The notes under the pieces are model-generated. The model had not been told where the DNA came from and made no database searches. It saw nothing but the letters and a program-made list of their open reading frames with translations. DNA of 64,000 bases from CBDFNN01 sp965250215 (GTDB lineage Bacteria > Bacteroidota > Rhodothermia > Rhodothermales > DATKEJ01): NCBI GenBank assembly GCA_965250215.1, contig CBDFNN010000004.1, forward strand, positions 372,001 through 436,000, written 5' to 3'. Of the stretch, positions 24,269 to 32,460 are shown one piece after another; the stretch's first letter is position 1, and each line of letters begins with the position of its first letter. The position numbers and the translations under genes are program-made.

Positions 24269-27200
24269 ATGAAAAATCAACGCAATAGGGATACCTATCT
24301 CATCTATGTACTAGCAGCGGTATTCTGTATGTTTTCGATCTCACTAAATACGACAGCCCTCAAAGCACAATCACTAGAAAAGGCCGCTTTATGCGCCGAT
24401 TCGGTATCGAGCCCCAAAACCGGAATGCTATCGAAGATCGGTCAACAACTCACTTCGATATATTGTGCGGACGGTAAATCTATCGACTTTGTGGCGGCTC
24501 ATCCACAAGCTGTGTCAGATGGAAAATTCCTACTGACAGCTGTAGCAGAAAATGGACAAACCAACGCCCTTGAATCTGAAGTACGGGATTTAGGAGGTGA
24601 AACTGTAGCGTCGTACAAGAAAGTTGTATCTGCTTGGCTTCCTATCGAAAGCCTCGGAGCGTTATCTCAAAGCAAAACACTAAACTTTGCGCGTCTTGCC
24701 GTTGCAAGCTCGGGAAGCAGAAGAAGCGAAGAAGTTTTCTCTCCTGTGATAAATAAGCCAAGAGTCGGGGCCGTCACCGGTCAACACGTCAAAGCCTTGG
24801 GTCTAGATCCTGCTGATTTAGATTTGTTTACCAATGGAATTAATGGATCCGGCGTAGAGATTGGATCCTTCTCGATTAGCTTTGATTGTCTCGGAACGGC
24901 AGCGGCAGGGGCCGCATCTGGCGATATTCCAGCTCTTGGTTCAATAACGGTCACGGAGTCAACTAATTGTGGGGCCTATGGAAGTGACGAAATCAGGGCT
25001 TTGATAGAGGTTGAGTACGATATTGCCCCCGGTACAACACACCGCGCTCATGCAGCATTTAACGGAGTTGCAGCCCATGCTTCGGGGATTGCCAACATGG
25101 CCTCAAACGGAGTTTCTGTCATGGCAGACGATGCGTTTTGGTATAGTACGCCTTGGTTCCAACCAGGTGTTATTTCTCAGGCTATCAACGAAGCCTATAC
25201 GAACAACGATGTGGCTTTCTTTTCACACGCGGGGAATTTCTATGACAACTCCTATGAATCCGATTTTGTAGACAGTGGGGTCAACGGACCCACCTGTGGA
25301 GGACCACTTCATGATTTTAATCCCGGTGGAGGAGTTGATACAATTTTAAATATCGACATTGGTAGCGCTGGGAATCATAACATAGGCCTTCAATGGAATC
25401 AGCCTTATGCGAGTGCGGGTTCATCGGGATCGGCCTCAGATTTTGCACTGAACTATCACAGATCAAATGGGTCCCTTTGGTTTTTCTCAGACAACAATAA
25501 TATTGGAGCGGATCCTAGTGAACATGTGTTTAGGGGCGCAACAGGTGCGACAACCGGTGAAGGGATCTCGATTGAATATTGCCAGGCGGGCGCCGTACCC
25601 TCAACTCATATGAAGGTTATGTTCTGGACCAATGGCTGGACTCCACTTACGGTCACTCAATACATGACGCCTGGTACGTCTACGATCCGAGGCCATTCGA
25701 ACGCAGAACACGCTCTGACAGTTGGTGGTGTCAACTACTACCAAACACCGGCCTACGGTCAACCAATTGGAAAATATGCCTTTTCCTCTTTTGGAGGAAT
25801 CGCACTTTATTTTGACGAAAACGGAGTCCCTCTTTTTCAACAACAAGCACCTACGGTTTTTAACAAACCAGAAGTACTTGCTCCGACCGGACAAAACACA
25901 ACATTTTTTGGATGCTGTGAAGACACCATTCCAGAAGATCCAGATACCGATCCCAATTTCTACGGTACGTCGGCATCGGCACCCGCAGCTGCAGGCCTAG
26001 CTGCCCTAATGCGACAGTTGGATCCGACAATGACAGCGCAGGACGTCTATGATTGCATAACGAATACGGCACTGGACATTGGGGCGGGAGGATTTGATTT
26101 CGAAACTGGAAATGGCTTTATAGATGGACCGGCTGCTTTGGGTTGTGCTAACGGTGATTGGAGCGAGTTGGCCAATCACACACCAGCTTTTCACATTCAG
26201 GGCCCAAGCTGTTCAGGAGCGATATTAGGAGCCACTATCTCTACAGAAACCGGTGTAGATCCAAACGTTTCTGATAGCGATGGTGTGACATTCCTTACCT
26301 CGTGGACAGAAGGGCAGGCGGCACAAATGCAGCTTAGCGCGACAAGCGGTACCGGGACGGGCCGAGTTTCCTGCTGGGTTGACTGGAACGCCGACAACGA
26401 CTTCGGCGATACGGGCGAGCAAATTTGCAATCAGACTATCGCACTGGCTGGCAACACAACATGCAACTTTACAGTGGATCCTAACGATGTGAGCTATTCG
26501 ACGGGAGACCATGCATCCGTACGATGCCGACTCTACGAAGACAGTGCTGAGACACCAGATCCCGCTGGAGCAGCAATCTGCGCCGAAGTCGAAGATCATG
26601 CAGCTGTAATCGGCGCGGATTGGGCCGATGCCCCGGATAGTCACGGCACGGATTCCACGGATGGAGGCGAAGGTGTTGGACCAAGTCACCTCATTGTGCC
26701 TACTTTGTATTTGGGTCAATGTGTTGATGCCGAAACCGATGGACAAGCTGATCCTTCAGCAGATGGCGACGACAATGCTGTCAGCGCAACAACGGATGGA
26801 ACTTGTGTTGCTGGTGAGGACGAGGACGGTCTTGATGACGAATCCCAGCTTGATGGAATGGTGCCAGGCGTCCAACGATGCCTAGATATCACATCTAGTG
26901 GTGCAGGTCTACTTGATGCGTGGATTGACTTCAATGCGAACGGCGTATTCGATCATCCAGCTGAGCAGATATTTGCATCGCAATCACTTAGCAGTGGAAG
27001 CCAAAATCTATGTTTTACTCCTCCTAGTACCATGCCACCAGCCGTCCGGTTTGCGCGATTCCGACTCTCAAGCGCGGGAGCTCTGCTACCTACCGGTCCT
27101 GCGCTGGATGGAGAAGTTGAAGACTATTTCGCTTCTCAATCTTTGCCGGTTGAATTGACTTATTTCAACGCTGACCTCGATGGTCGATCTGTCGAACTCA

Positions 27201-27706
27201 GTTGGGAGACGAAAAGTGAAAACAGCAACGCTGGTTTCGAAGTACAACATGCATGGGGGCAGCTAGGATTCGAAACTATGACCTTCATAGAGGGACGCGG
27301 CTCAAGCCTTGAAGCAACTCAGTACCAGTCTCGAATGGATGATTTGAGTCCTGGAATCCACAACTTTAGGTTGAAGCAAATTGATTTGGACGGAAGTTTC
27401 AACTACAGCAGTGTAGTCGAAGTGGATGTAGACTTCCCGGGAGAATTCTTGTTGGAGGCTGCCTATCCGAATCCTTTCAATCCGAGTACAACTATTCGCT
27501 TTACTTCAAAAGACACAGAAAGCGTTAGTTTAGAACTGTACGATTTGACTGGAAAACTCGTGAAGGTCCTCTTCGATGGAGAGGTGACAGCTGGTGAGAC
27601 CCAATCAATTCGAATCGACGGCTCGGCTTTAAATAGCGGGAGTTATTTGGTCCGTTTGATTGGCCCTAGTTTCCAAGGAACGGAGCAAATAATCCTTATC
27701 AAATAG
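24269..27706 (+). CDS. Secreted S8 subtilase-like protein with GEVED domains and type IX sorting domain
   Basis: An 1145-residue exported protein with a clear GGAGG ribosome-binding site four bases from the ATG. Residues 1-34 are a signal peptide (VFCMFSISLNTTALKA-Q). The region ~180-620 is a subtilisin-like domain: the catalytic Ser motif GTSASAPAAAGLAAL is intact near residue 570. The usual Asp segment (L-S-D-S-F-x-C-L) reads SFSISFDCLG with Ile203 at the Asp position. The usual V-H-D-I-A-P-G segment reads EYDIAPG with Tyr250 at the His position. Two GEVED-type modules follow (~640-780 and ~800-950; DWADAPDSHGT, EDEDGLDDESQ). Then come a fibronectin-like module (LPVELTYFNADLDGRS) and the sorting domain with AYPNPFNPST near 1064. 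The protein may be an inactive protease acting as a binding module. Confidence 0.88.
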   Translation: MKNQRNRDTYLIYVLAAVFCMFSISLNTTALKAQSLEKAALCADSVSSPKTGMLSKIGQQLTSIYCADGKSIDFVAAHPQAVSDGKFLLTAVAENGQTNALESEVRDLGGETVASYKKVVSAWLPIESLGALSQSKTLNFARLAVASSGSRRSEEVFSPVINKPRVGAVTGQHVKALGLDPADLDLFTNGINGSGVEIGSFSISFDCLGTAAAGAASGDIPALGSITVTESTNCGAYGSDEIRALIEVEYDIAPGTTHRAHAAFNGVAAHASGIANMASNGVSVMADDAFWYSTPWFQPGVISQAINEAYTNNDVAFFSHAGNFYDNSYESDFVDSGVNGPTCGGPLHDFNPGGGVDTILNIDIGSAGNHNIGLQWNQPYASAGSSGSASDFALNYHRSNGSLWFFSDNNNIGADPSEHVFRGATGATTGEGISIEYCQAGAVPSTHMKVMFWTNGWTPLTVTQYMTPGTSTIRGHSNAEHALTVGGVNYYQTPAYGQPIGKYAFSSFGGIALYFDENGVPLFQQQAPTVFNKPEVLAPTGQNTTFFGCCEDTIPEDPDTDPNFYGTSASAPAAAGLAALMRQLDPTMTAQDVYDCITNTALDIGAGGFDFETGNGFIDGPAALGCANGDWSELANHTPAFHIQGPSCSGAILGATISTETGVDPNVSDSDGVTFLTSWTEGQAAQMQLSATSGTGTGRVSCWVDWNADNDFGDTGEQICNQTIALAGNTTCNFTVDPNDVSYSTGDHASVRCRLYEDSAETPDPAGAAICAEVEDHAAVIGADWADAPDSHGTDSTDGGEGVGPSHLIVPTLYLGQCVDAETDGQADPSADGDDNAVSATTDGTCVAGEDEDGLDDESQLDGMVPGVQRCLDITSSGAGLLDAWIDFNANGVFDHPAEQIFASQSLSSGSQNLCFTPPSTMPPAVRFARFRLSSAGALLPTGPALDGEVEDYFASQSLPVELTYFNADLDGRSVELSWETKSENSNAGFEVQHAWGQLGFETMTFIEGRGSSLEATQYQSRMDDLSPGIHNFRLKQIDLDGSFNYSSVVEVDVDFPGEFLLEAAYPNPFNPSTTIRFTSKDTESVSLELYDLTGKLVKVLFDGEVTAGETQSIRIDGSALNSGSYLVRLIGPSFQGTEQIILIK

Positions 27707-27720
27707 TGAATTGAAGCGGG

Positions 27721-27757
27721 GTACCAAGGGGTAGTTCACCTACCCTTTGGTACTTTT
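27721..27757 (+). terminator. Rho-independent terminator after the S8-like gene
   Basis: GTACCAAGGGGTAG (27721-27734) and CTACCCTTTGGTAC (27740-27753), a 14-pair stem with one G-T pair and a 5-base loop, followed by TTTTCT, 15 bases after the stop codon. Confidence 0.85.
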
Positions 27758-28081
27758 CTATTTAAACCGTATCGGCTTCCGGCGTTTTAGTCTACTACCT
27801 GGACCAAGGGTGCACCAACCAATTTGAGCAAATAATGAGAGACTACCGTCTCCCTATTTGTCAAAGATTCAATCCCCGAGCTAAAAGGCCTTTGACATTA
27901 CTGATGAAGGGCCGACCCAATCCATAAAAACTCTACATAACTGCAAAACTCCATACGAATTGTGTTTGCCTCTGGTTTTACACAGCTCATTCCAGACTCG
28001 ATTCTCGACAGGCTAAGAAGGCATTGAACCGGACGATTCAGTATACACCTTTTATCATATCACGGCAGAATGGAGATTGAC
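27758..28081. other. Intergenic stretch without recognised gene
   Basis: About 320 bases after the terminator of the S8-like gene. No ORF with family features, RNA gene or repeat was recognised. Confidence 0.35.
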
Positions 28082-28189
28082 CTAGAGTCCAATCTTGACA
28101 CTTTGGTGACGGAGATAGCTGTAGAGAGTCTTTTTAGATATCCCCAAGTTGCGTGCAATGTCGTTAACAGTGAGTTTTCCCCGCCTCCC
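28082..28189 (-). pseudogene. C-terminal remnant of a serine recombinase (resolvase/invertase)
   Basis: On the minus strand: GRRGKLTVNDIARNLGISKK then TLYSYLRHQSVKIGL and a stop at 28082-28084. This is the DNA-binding helix-turn-helix tail of Hin/resolvase-type serine recombinases (x-V-x-x-I-A-R-x-L-G-I-S-x-x-T-L-Y-x-Y-L). A stop a few codons upstream and absence of the catalytic domain show it is a remnant. Confidence 0.7.
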
Positions 28190-28218
28190 AAAAGAGATTC
28201 ATTGTCTACGACGTTGGA

Positions 28219-28401
28219 TTAGACTATGCCGAGGTGTCCAGAAGAGCGAATACCTCCTCCCGATTGCGCCTTATTATCTCGAACGGTGGTATTGAAGAGT
28301 TGGAGAGTGCCAGATATGTGGTAAATGCCACCCCCCAGCGCGTCTGTTCCACCGTGCATTGAAACGTCTCCGCCTCGCAACACGAGATGCTCTAAAATCA
28401 A
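28219..28401 (-). pseudogene. Fragment of a secreted parallel beta-helix (choice-of-anchor Q-type) protein
   Basis: Sixty codons: MILEHLVLRGGDVSMHGGTD, then GGGIYHISGTLQLFNTTVRD and NKAQSGGGI. The GGGIY-x-x-GTL-x-L-x-N-T/S-x-x-x-x-N-x-A-x-x-GGGI pattern is the repeat of polymorphic outer-membrane and beta-helix surface proteins. The rest of the gene is absent. Confidence 0.65.
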
Positions 28402-28550
28402 CCAACCGCCTTCTACTTTTAAAATACCCTCTGAAGCTCTATTTCCTTCTCAATCGATACGGGTTTATTTCTTGTTTTGCGCTGTTGCATTTTGCTGAGC
28501 AAGGGAGAGCAAAACACTGTAAGTTTAAAGGACTATTAAACTAAGAGCTA

Positions 28551-29588
28551 ATGAAAGTGATTTACGTTTTTCTTACGCTTCTCACTTTTTCAGTAACGGG
28601 TACGTGCCATGCGCAGGACACGAATGACATTCCCTTAGACAGTGTAATGACCGCTGAAATCAGGAAGGCCTGGAAAGAAAGTTCAGCATTCAATAGAAAC
28701 GAGGCAGATGATCCCGGAGCCGTAAACCCCATCATAGCCTACGCTCCGGTCTTTTTTGAATACTACTTGGAACACCCAGCCGAACCCACCGGCGATTTGG
28801 CTGGCAAAACGGCCTTTATGTTTTGGGGCCTTGCTGATGACTCGTTGGCGGTGCTTGATGCCTTACCAAAAATAGAAAATAGCGCTACGCTTTGGCATAG
28901 AATTATTCCCCCCCTTTCAAACGCCTTTTATGACAGTGCGGGGAAATACAAGTCAGAGTACAGAGAGCTTTTACACAAGTTAAGAAAGCGAATTACTGAA
29001 AAGGAGGGGATCGCTAGTGTCTTATTGGAACTATCCTCAATTGATAAAAAAAAGGCTCAACAATATTATCAAGAAGTTATTGACTTGAACGCGTCTCCAC
29101 TTAGTGTCCAAAGAGCCAAATCCTCTCTTTATGAGCTTGAGTATTTAGTTGAAGGGAAAAAGGCTCCTCACTTTAAGGCAACTTCTATATCCGGTGAGAT
29201 AGTTGACCTCGAGACCATGCGAGGTACGGTCGTTCTATTAGAATTTTGGGCTACTTCATGTGGGCCTTGTATGCCCGATATTCCGAAAATAAAATCGCTA
29301 TATGAAAAACATGACTCTCAGCAACTAACAGTCATAGGAATAGCTACGGATGATAAGGAGCAAAAACTCTTGTCTTTTCTTGAAGATCAGCAAATGCAGT
29401 GGACTCAAATAATGCAATCGACACGAATGGAAGAAGATGGTTCGCGGTATAGGGATGACATACTCGAGAAGTACAACGTCAACGGGCTTCCGCGCTCCAT
29501 GGTAATTGATCAAGAAGGCGTGATTGTTGCTAAAAATCTTCGCGGTGATGCACTAGTTGCTGCAATTGAAAATGAACTTACTCGTTAG
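28551..29588 (+). CDS. TlpA-like thioredoxin-family envelope protein
   Basis: A 345-residue exported protein with signal peptide MKVIYVFLTLLTFSVTGTCHA-Q; the Cys in it could also act as a lipobox (TGTC). The N-terminal ~200 residues are helical and resemble the DUF4369-less TlpA precursors of Bacteroidota. From ~205 there is a TlpA/AhpC-type thioredoxin fold: GKKAPHFKATSISGEIVDLE, FWATSCGPCMPDI with the CGPC redox pair, and the cis-Pro loop NGLPRSMVID. Expected to reduce or isomerise disulfides in the periplasm. Same general family as the lipoprotein at 475 but a different N-terminal half. Confidence 0.88.
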   Translation: MKVIYVFLTLLTFSVTGTCHAQDTNDIPLDSVMTAEIRKAWKESSAFNRNEADDPGAVNPIIAYAPVFFEYYLEHPAEPTGDLAGKTAFMFWGLADDSLAVLDALPKIENSATLWHRIIPPLSNAFYDSAGKYKSEYRELLHKLRKRITEKEGIASVLLELSSIDKKKAQQYYQEVIDLNASPLSVQRAKSSLYELEYLVEGKKAPHFKATSISGEIVDLETMRGTVVLLEFWATSCGPCMPDIPKIKSLYEKHDSQQLTVIGIATDDKEQKLLSFLEDQQMQWTQIMQSTRMEEDGSRYRDDILEKYNVNGLPRSMVIDQEGVIVAKNLRGDALVAAIENELTR

Positions 29589-29972
29589 TTGATATTCTTG
29601 ATCAATGTGGACTGCTCTCCCATTTCTGTTGAGTAGTCTTCCACCCCAATACCTGCGCAGGGCTAAAGGCGTATTCCAGAAGAGTTACGCATGTTCAGTT
29701 CTAGATCTTCTATTCGTTTGAAGTTTTTAGATTCAAACAATACTGCTGGCAGAGACATACTTCATTTCGACTCCTGAACTAAAAAGTCGGGGCGCTTTGC
29801 CTGCATTTTCTGATAAACTATTATTATCGGTTAATGGTAATACAGTAGACGAAGTGCCTGTTTCTATCGTTTTCCAAGACTTGGAAGCGCAAAGCTGACT
29901 GGCTATTTAGCATTGGGATACAATTCGTAGAAAGGAGAACTTCCTGTAGTCAGATATTGACTAAACCCCTTG
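29589..29972. other. Intergenic stretch with palindromic element copy 4
   Basis: About 380 bases without a gene. The palindromic element sits at 29810-29830. No terminator for the TlpA gene was recognised. Confidence 0.4.
29810..29830. repeat. Palindromic element copy 4
   Basis: CTGATAA, loop ACTATTA (identical to copy 3), TTATCGG with one T-G pair. It is flanked by a weaker outer pair GGCGCTT (about 29791) / AAGTGCC (about 29860), similar in position to the outer arms of copy 3. Confidence 0.65.
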
Positions 29973-30170
29973 TCAAAGGTTCGAGACAGTCGTTTTCTTG
30001 TCGACAAATTTCCGGCGAGAAATTATTGAAACGATTTCGTCGGCTTTTTTCTCATCAATATCAACGACATGCAGATTCTTGAGAGGCTTCATGTTTTTTG
30101 AGAGCAAGGAGAGGACATGTTTGTCTCCTGCCTACCAACCTATTATGATCATGTCGTCGACCCGGGGAAG
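29973..30170 (-). pseudogene. Remnant possibly from a SIR2-like or Rossmann-type nucleotide-binding protein
   Basis: On the minus strand: LPRVDDMIIIGW, stop, AGDKHVLSLLSKNMKPLKNL, HVVDIDEKKADEIVSII and a stop at 29973-29975. The 'D-x-x-IIIGWS-x-x-D-x-x-x-x-x-L...VVD' order resembles the C-terminal part of SIR2-like proteins. The internal stop and missing N-terminus mark it as a remnant. Family assignment is tentative. Confidence 0.35.
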
Positions 30171-30244
30171 CTGCATGTTCGGCTGCTCTAGGTGGCGAGC
30201 AGGCCATACAGTTTTAGTTTACCACACACGTGGAAGCGACGAAG

Positions 30245-30553
30245 CTACTTCGTGATTAGAATATTTACTTCACTGGTTGCTGCCTGACGCAAAGGAATAA
30301 TACTCGTGTATTCCTCATTCGAGAACGCTTCAACCGCTTTTTCTTTTGAAGGAAATTCAACAGTGACCACCAAATGAGGTGTTTCGCCATCTCCTAGATT
30401 TTGCTCTACCATGTGTTTTGCGACCACAACGCCTCCTTTTTCTTCTACAATAGCGTTTGCCTTTCGCGAGTACTCTTTAAACTCTGGAGTTCCACTTCCT
30501 CCTTCTTTAAAGGTCCCTGTGATTACGACGGTGCACTTGTTTTCAGTTTCCAT
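30245..30553 (-). CDS. DUF1330 family protein
   Basis: A 102-residue dimeric alpha/beta-barrel-type protein: VVITGTFKEG, then EYSRKANAIVEEKGGVVVA, VEFPSKEKAVEAF and EEYTSIIPLRQAATS. The F-P-S-x-E-x-A-x-x-x-F-x-S-x-E-Y-x-x-I-x-P-L-R end is diagnostic of DUF1330, a small ferredoxin-like fold of unknown substrate. It lies 53 bases downstream of the TetR gene on the same strand, so it is probably its regulatory target or partner. Confidence 0.85.
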   Translation of the reverse strand: METENKCTVVITGTFKEGGSGTPEFKEYSRKANAIVEEKGGVVVAKHMVEQNLGDGETPHLVVTVEFPSKEKAVEAFSNEEYTSIIPLRQAATSEVNILITK

Positions 30554-30606
30554 ATTTATTTTAGTATTTAATTAATATTCTACTCACTCCTTTCTTGAAA
30601 TTGTGG

Positions 30607-31185
30607 TTATGGGCTAAGTGATTTAATGAGTAATGACATTGCCTTTTTACCTTCTTTGTTCGATCTCAAACCCTTATTCCGAATAAGTGCACCCAAAAAG
30701 GTCGTGTGCACAAGTTCAGTGAGAGTCTTTGAATCAAAGTCTCCTCTTAAATCTCTGTCCTGCTGAGCTTCTCTCACCGTTGGTTGAATTGTTTTGATGA
30801 AATTATTGAATTCAGCGAGCGTGGCCTTTCTTACAATTTCATTTTGAATACTCATTTCAGACATCATGTTTATAACCAGACATCCGCGATTATCCATTTT
30901 AGATTGTATGTCAAACAGTCCATCGTAAAGACCCTGCAGCCTCTCTATAGCTTTGCTACCTGAGGACTTCAACAACTCCTTCTGCGCGCACTCAGACGCC
31001 TTTCCATACTCTTTCAAACCTTCAAGCAAGAAGTTTTCCTTACTCTTGAATGCATTGTAAAAGGCCCCTTTTGTCATTCCTGTAGATTTGCATATCTCGT
31101 CCACTCCAAGACTTGCATAGCCTTTCGTCCAAAAGAGGTCGTAGCCATGTTTCAGAACTTTTTGTTTGTCGTGTTTTTTATTCAC
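30607..31185 (-). CDS. TetR/AcrR-family transcriptional regulator
   Basis: A 192-residue protein with the N-terminal TetR helix-turn-helix (VLKHGYDLFWTKGYASLGVD, EICKSTGMTKGAFYNAFKSK), followed by an all-helical ligand-binding domain. The second helix-turn-helix region (GMTKGAFY-x-x-F-x-x-K) is canonical. It is divergent from the flavoprotein gene at 31502. The bases just upstream of its start (around 31190-31200) include GTATAC within TAGTATACATC, a possible operator half. Likely represses itself together with DUF1330 and perhaps the divergent genes. Confidence 0.88.
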   Translation of the reverse strand: MNKKHDKQKVLKHGYDLFWTKGYASLGVDEICKSTGMTKGAFYNAFKSKENFLLEGLKEYGKASECAQKELLKSSGSKAIERLQGLYDGLFDIQSKMDNRGCLVINMMSEMSIQNEIVRKATLAEFNNFIKTIQPTVREAQQDRDLRGDFDSKTLTELVHTTFLGALIRNKGLRSNKEGKKAMSLLIKSLSP

Positions 31186-31501
31186 TCTTGTGTAGTATAC
31201 ATCAAACAGACCGATCGCAAGATCAGCGCAACAGCGAGATTGAAATCACGGAATCATTCCAGTCGTCCTGGCAAGAAACCCCCTACTATTGGAACGTTGT
31301 GAACTGATAAGCGCTTCCGTCAACTTCACTCTTGACCACTTCCGACATCTCGGCGCTGAGGAGAAAATGATCTTATGGCATCTGCGTTGGCTTTGTATAT
31401 TTTATTTCCATCGTCAAAAAACAGATCCGTTGCAATTAGCTCTTGGACCTATCTAAAATCGATTCGGTTATTTTATGCCAGAAGAAATTGACAAGAGGAT
31501 A

Positions 31502-32452
31502 ATGATGACAGCAAGAGCAGATGATATCCACGACTTAATCATCATCGGTGGAGGACCCGCCGGAATGAGTGCCGGACTCATGGCCGGCAGAACCCGACTC
31601 CGAACTCTCCTAGTTAACGAAGAGGCGCCACGCAATGCCGTCACAACAGCATCGCATGGTTTCCTCACCCGCGACGGCATCCATCCTCTTGAGATGCTCG
31701 AAATATCCAAGCAACAGCTCGAGCCCTATGAAAATGTGGTCTACCGGAAGGGACGCGTGACCGATGCTATAGCTTTTGATGAGGGTTTCTCTCTTAAAAT
31801 CGATGGCGAAGACAAGGTCCACGCCAAGAACATCATCTTCGCGACCGGTACCAAAGAAGACATCTCCAAATGTGGGATTCCCGGTCTCGAAGAGTGCTAC
31901 GGTAAGAGTGTCTATCCCTGTCCCTTCTGCGATGGCTGGGAGCACCGAAATCAAAGACTCGCCCTATTCGATGAGACAGAGTTCTCCATCGATTTTGCCA
32001 AGATAATTGGCAACTGGTCCAAAGATCTCATCATCTTCTCCAATGGGAAGCAGTCTCTATCGGCATCTGAGAAAGCCCTCCTGGAACAAGGTGGCATTCG
32101 GGTCGAGGAAGGCGCCATCCTTCGCCTTGAATCTGACTCGCATGGACGGCTGCAGGCCATAGTCCTTAAAGATGGTCGATCCATTCCACGAGATGCTGGC
32201 TTCCTAACCAATACCTTTGCAGAGGCTGCAACTGATCTACCCGGAAAATTGGGCGTGAAAACGATAGAAAACGACTGGGGGGCCGAGGTCCTCTATTCCG
32301 ATGACTTCGGGGCGACCAACATAGATGGCATCTATGTCGTGGGAGATGCCAAGACTGGTTTTGGCGGACTGATTGGCGCCGCCTTCCAAGGTGCGACCTG
32401 CGTCGAGATGTTGCTGCACAAGAAGGTCAGCTCAGAGTGGGAGCAGTTCTAG
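31502..32452 (+). CDS. Thioredoxin-reductase-like NAD(P)/FAD-dependent oxidoreductase
   Basis: A 316-residue flavoprotein. The FAD-binding motif is near the N-terminus (DLIIIGGGPAGMSAG), the redox-active pair CPFCDG near residue 140 matches the C-x-x-C-D of thioredoxin reductase-like proteins, and the second nucleotide motif GIYVVGDAKTGFGG lies near the end. The NADPH motif between them is weak (ALFDETEFSIDFAK instead of G-G-G-x-x-A), so the electron donor is uncertain. The ATG at 31502 is preferred over 31475 because AGAGGA lies just before it. The stop is 8 bases before the beta-lactamase-like gene, so the two form an operon. A fragment of a second copy lies at 35587-35690. Confidence 0.88.
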   Translation: MMTARADDIHDLIIIGGGPAGMSAGLMAGRTRLRTLLVNEEAPRNAVTTASHGFLTRDGIHPLEMLEISKQQLEPYENVVYRKGRVTDAIAFDEGFSLKIDGEDKVHAKNIIFATGTKEDISKCGIPGLEECYGKSVYPCPFCDGWEHRNQRLALFDETEFSIDFAKIIGNWSKDLIIFSNGKQSLSASEKALLEQGGIRVEEGAILRLESDSHGRLQAIVLKDGRSIPRDAGFLTNTFAEAATDLPGKLGVKTIENDWGAEVLYSDDFGATNIDGIYVVGDAKTGFGGLIGAAFQGATCVEMLLHKKVSSEWEQF

Positions 32453-32460
32453 AATGACTT

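Noticed and set aside
29998..30255. 85-codon plus-strand ORF
   Set aside because: Opposite strand of the putative SIR2-like relic and of the DUF1330 gene end; no plausible protein features.
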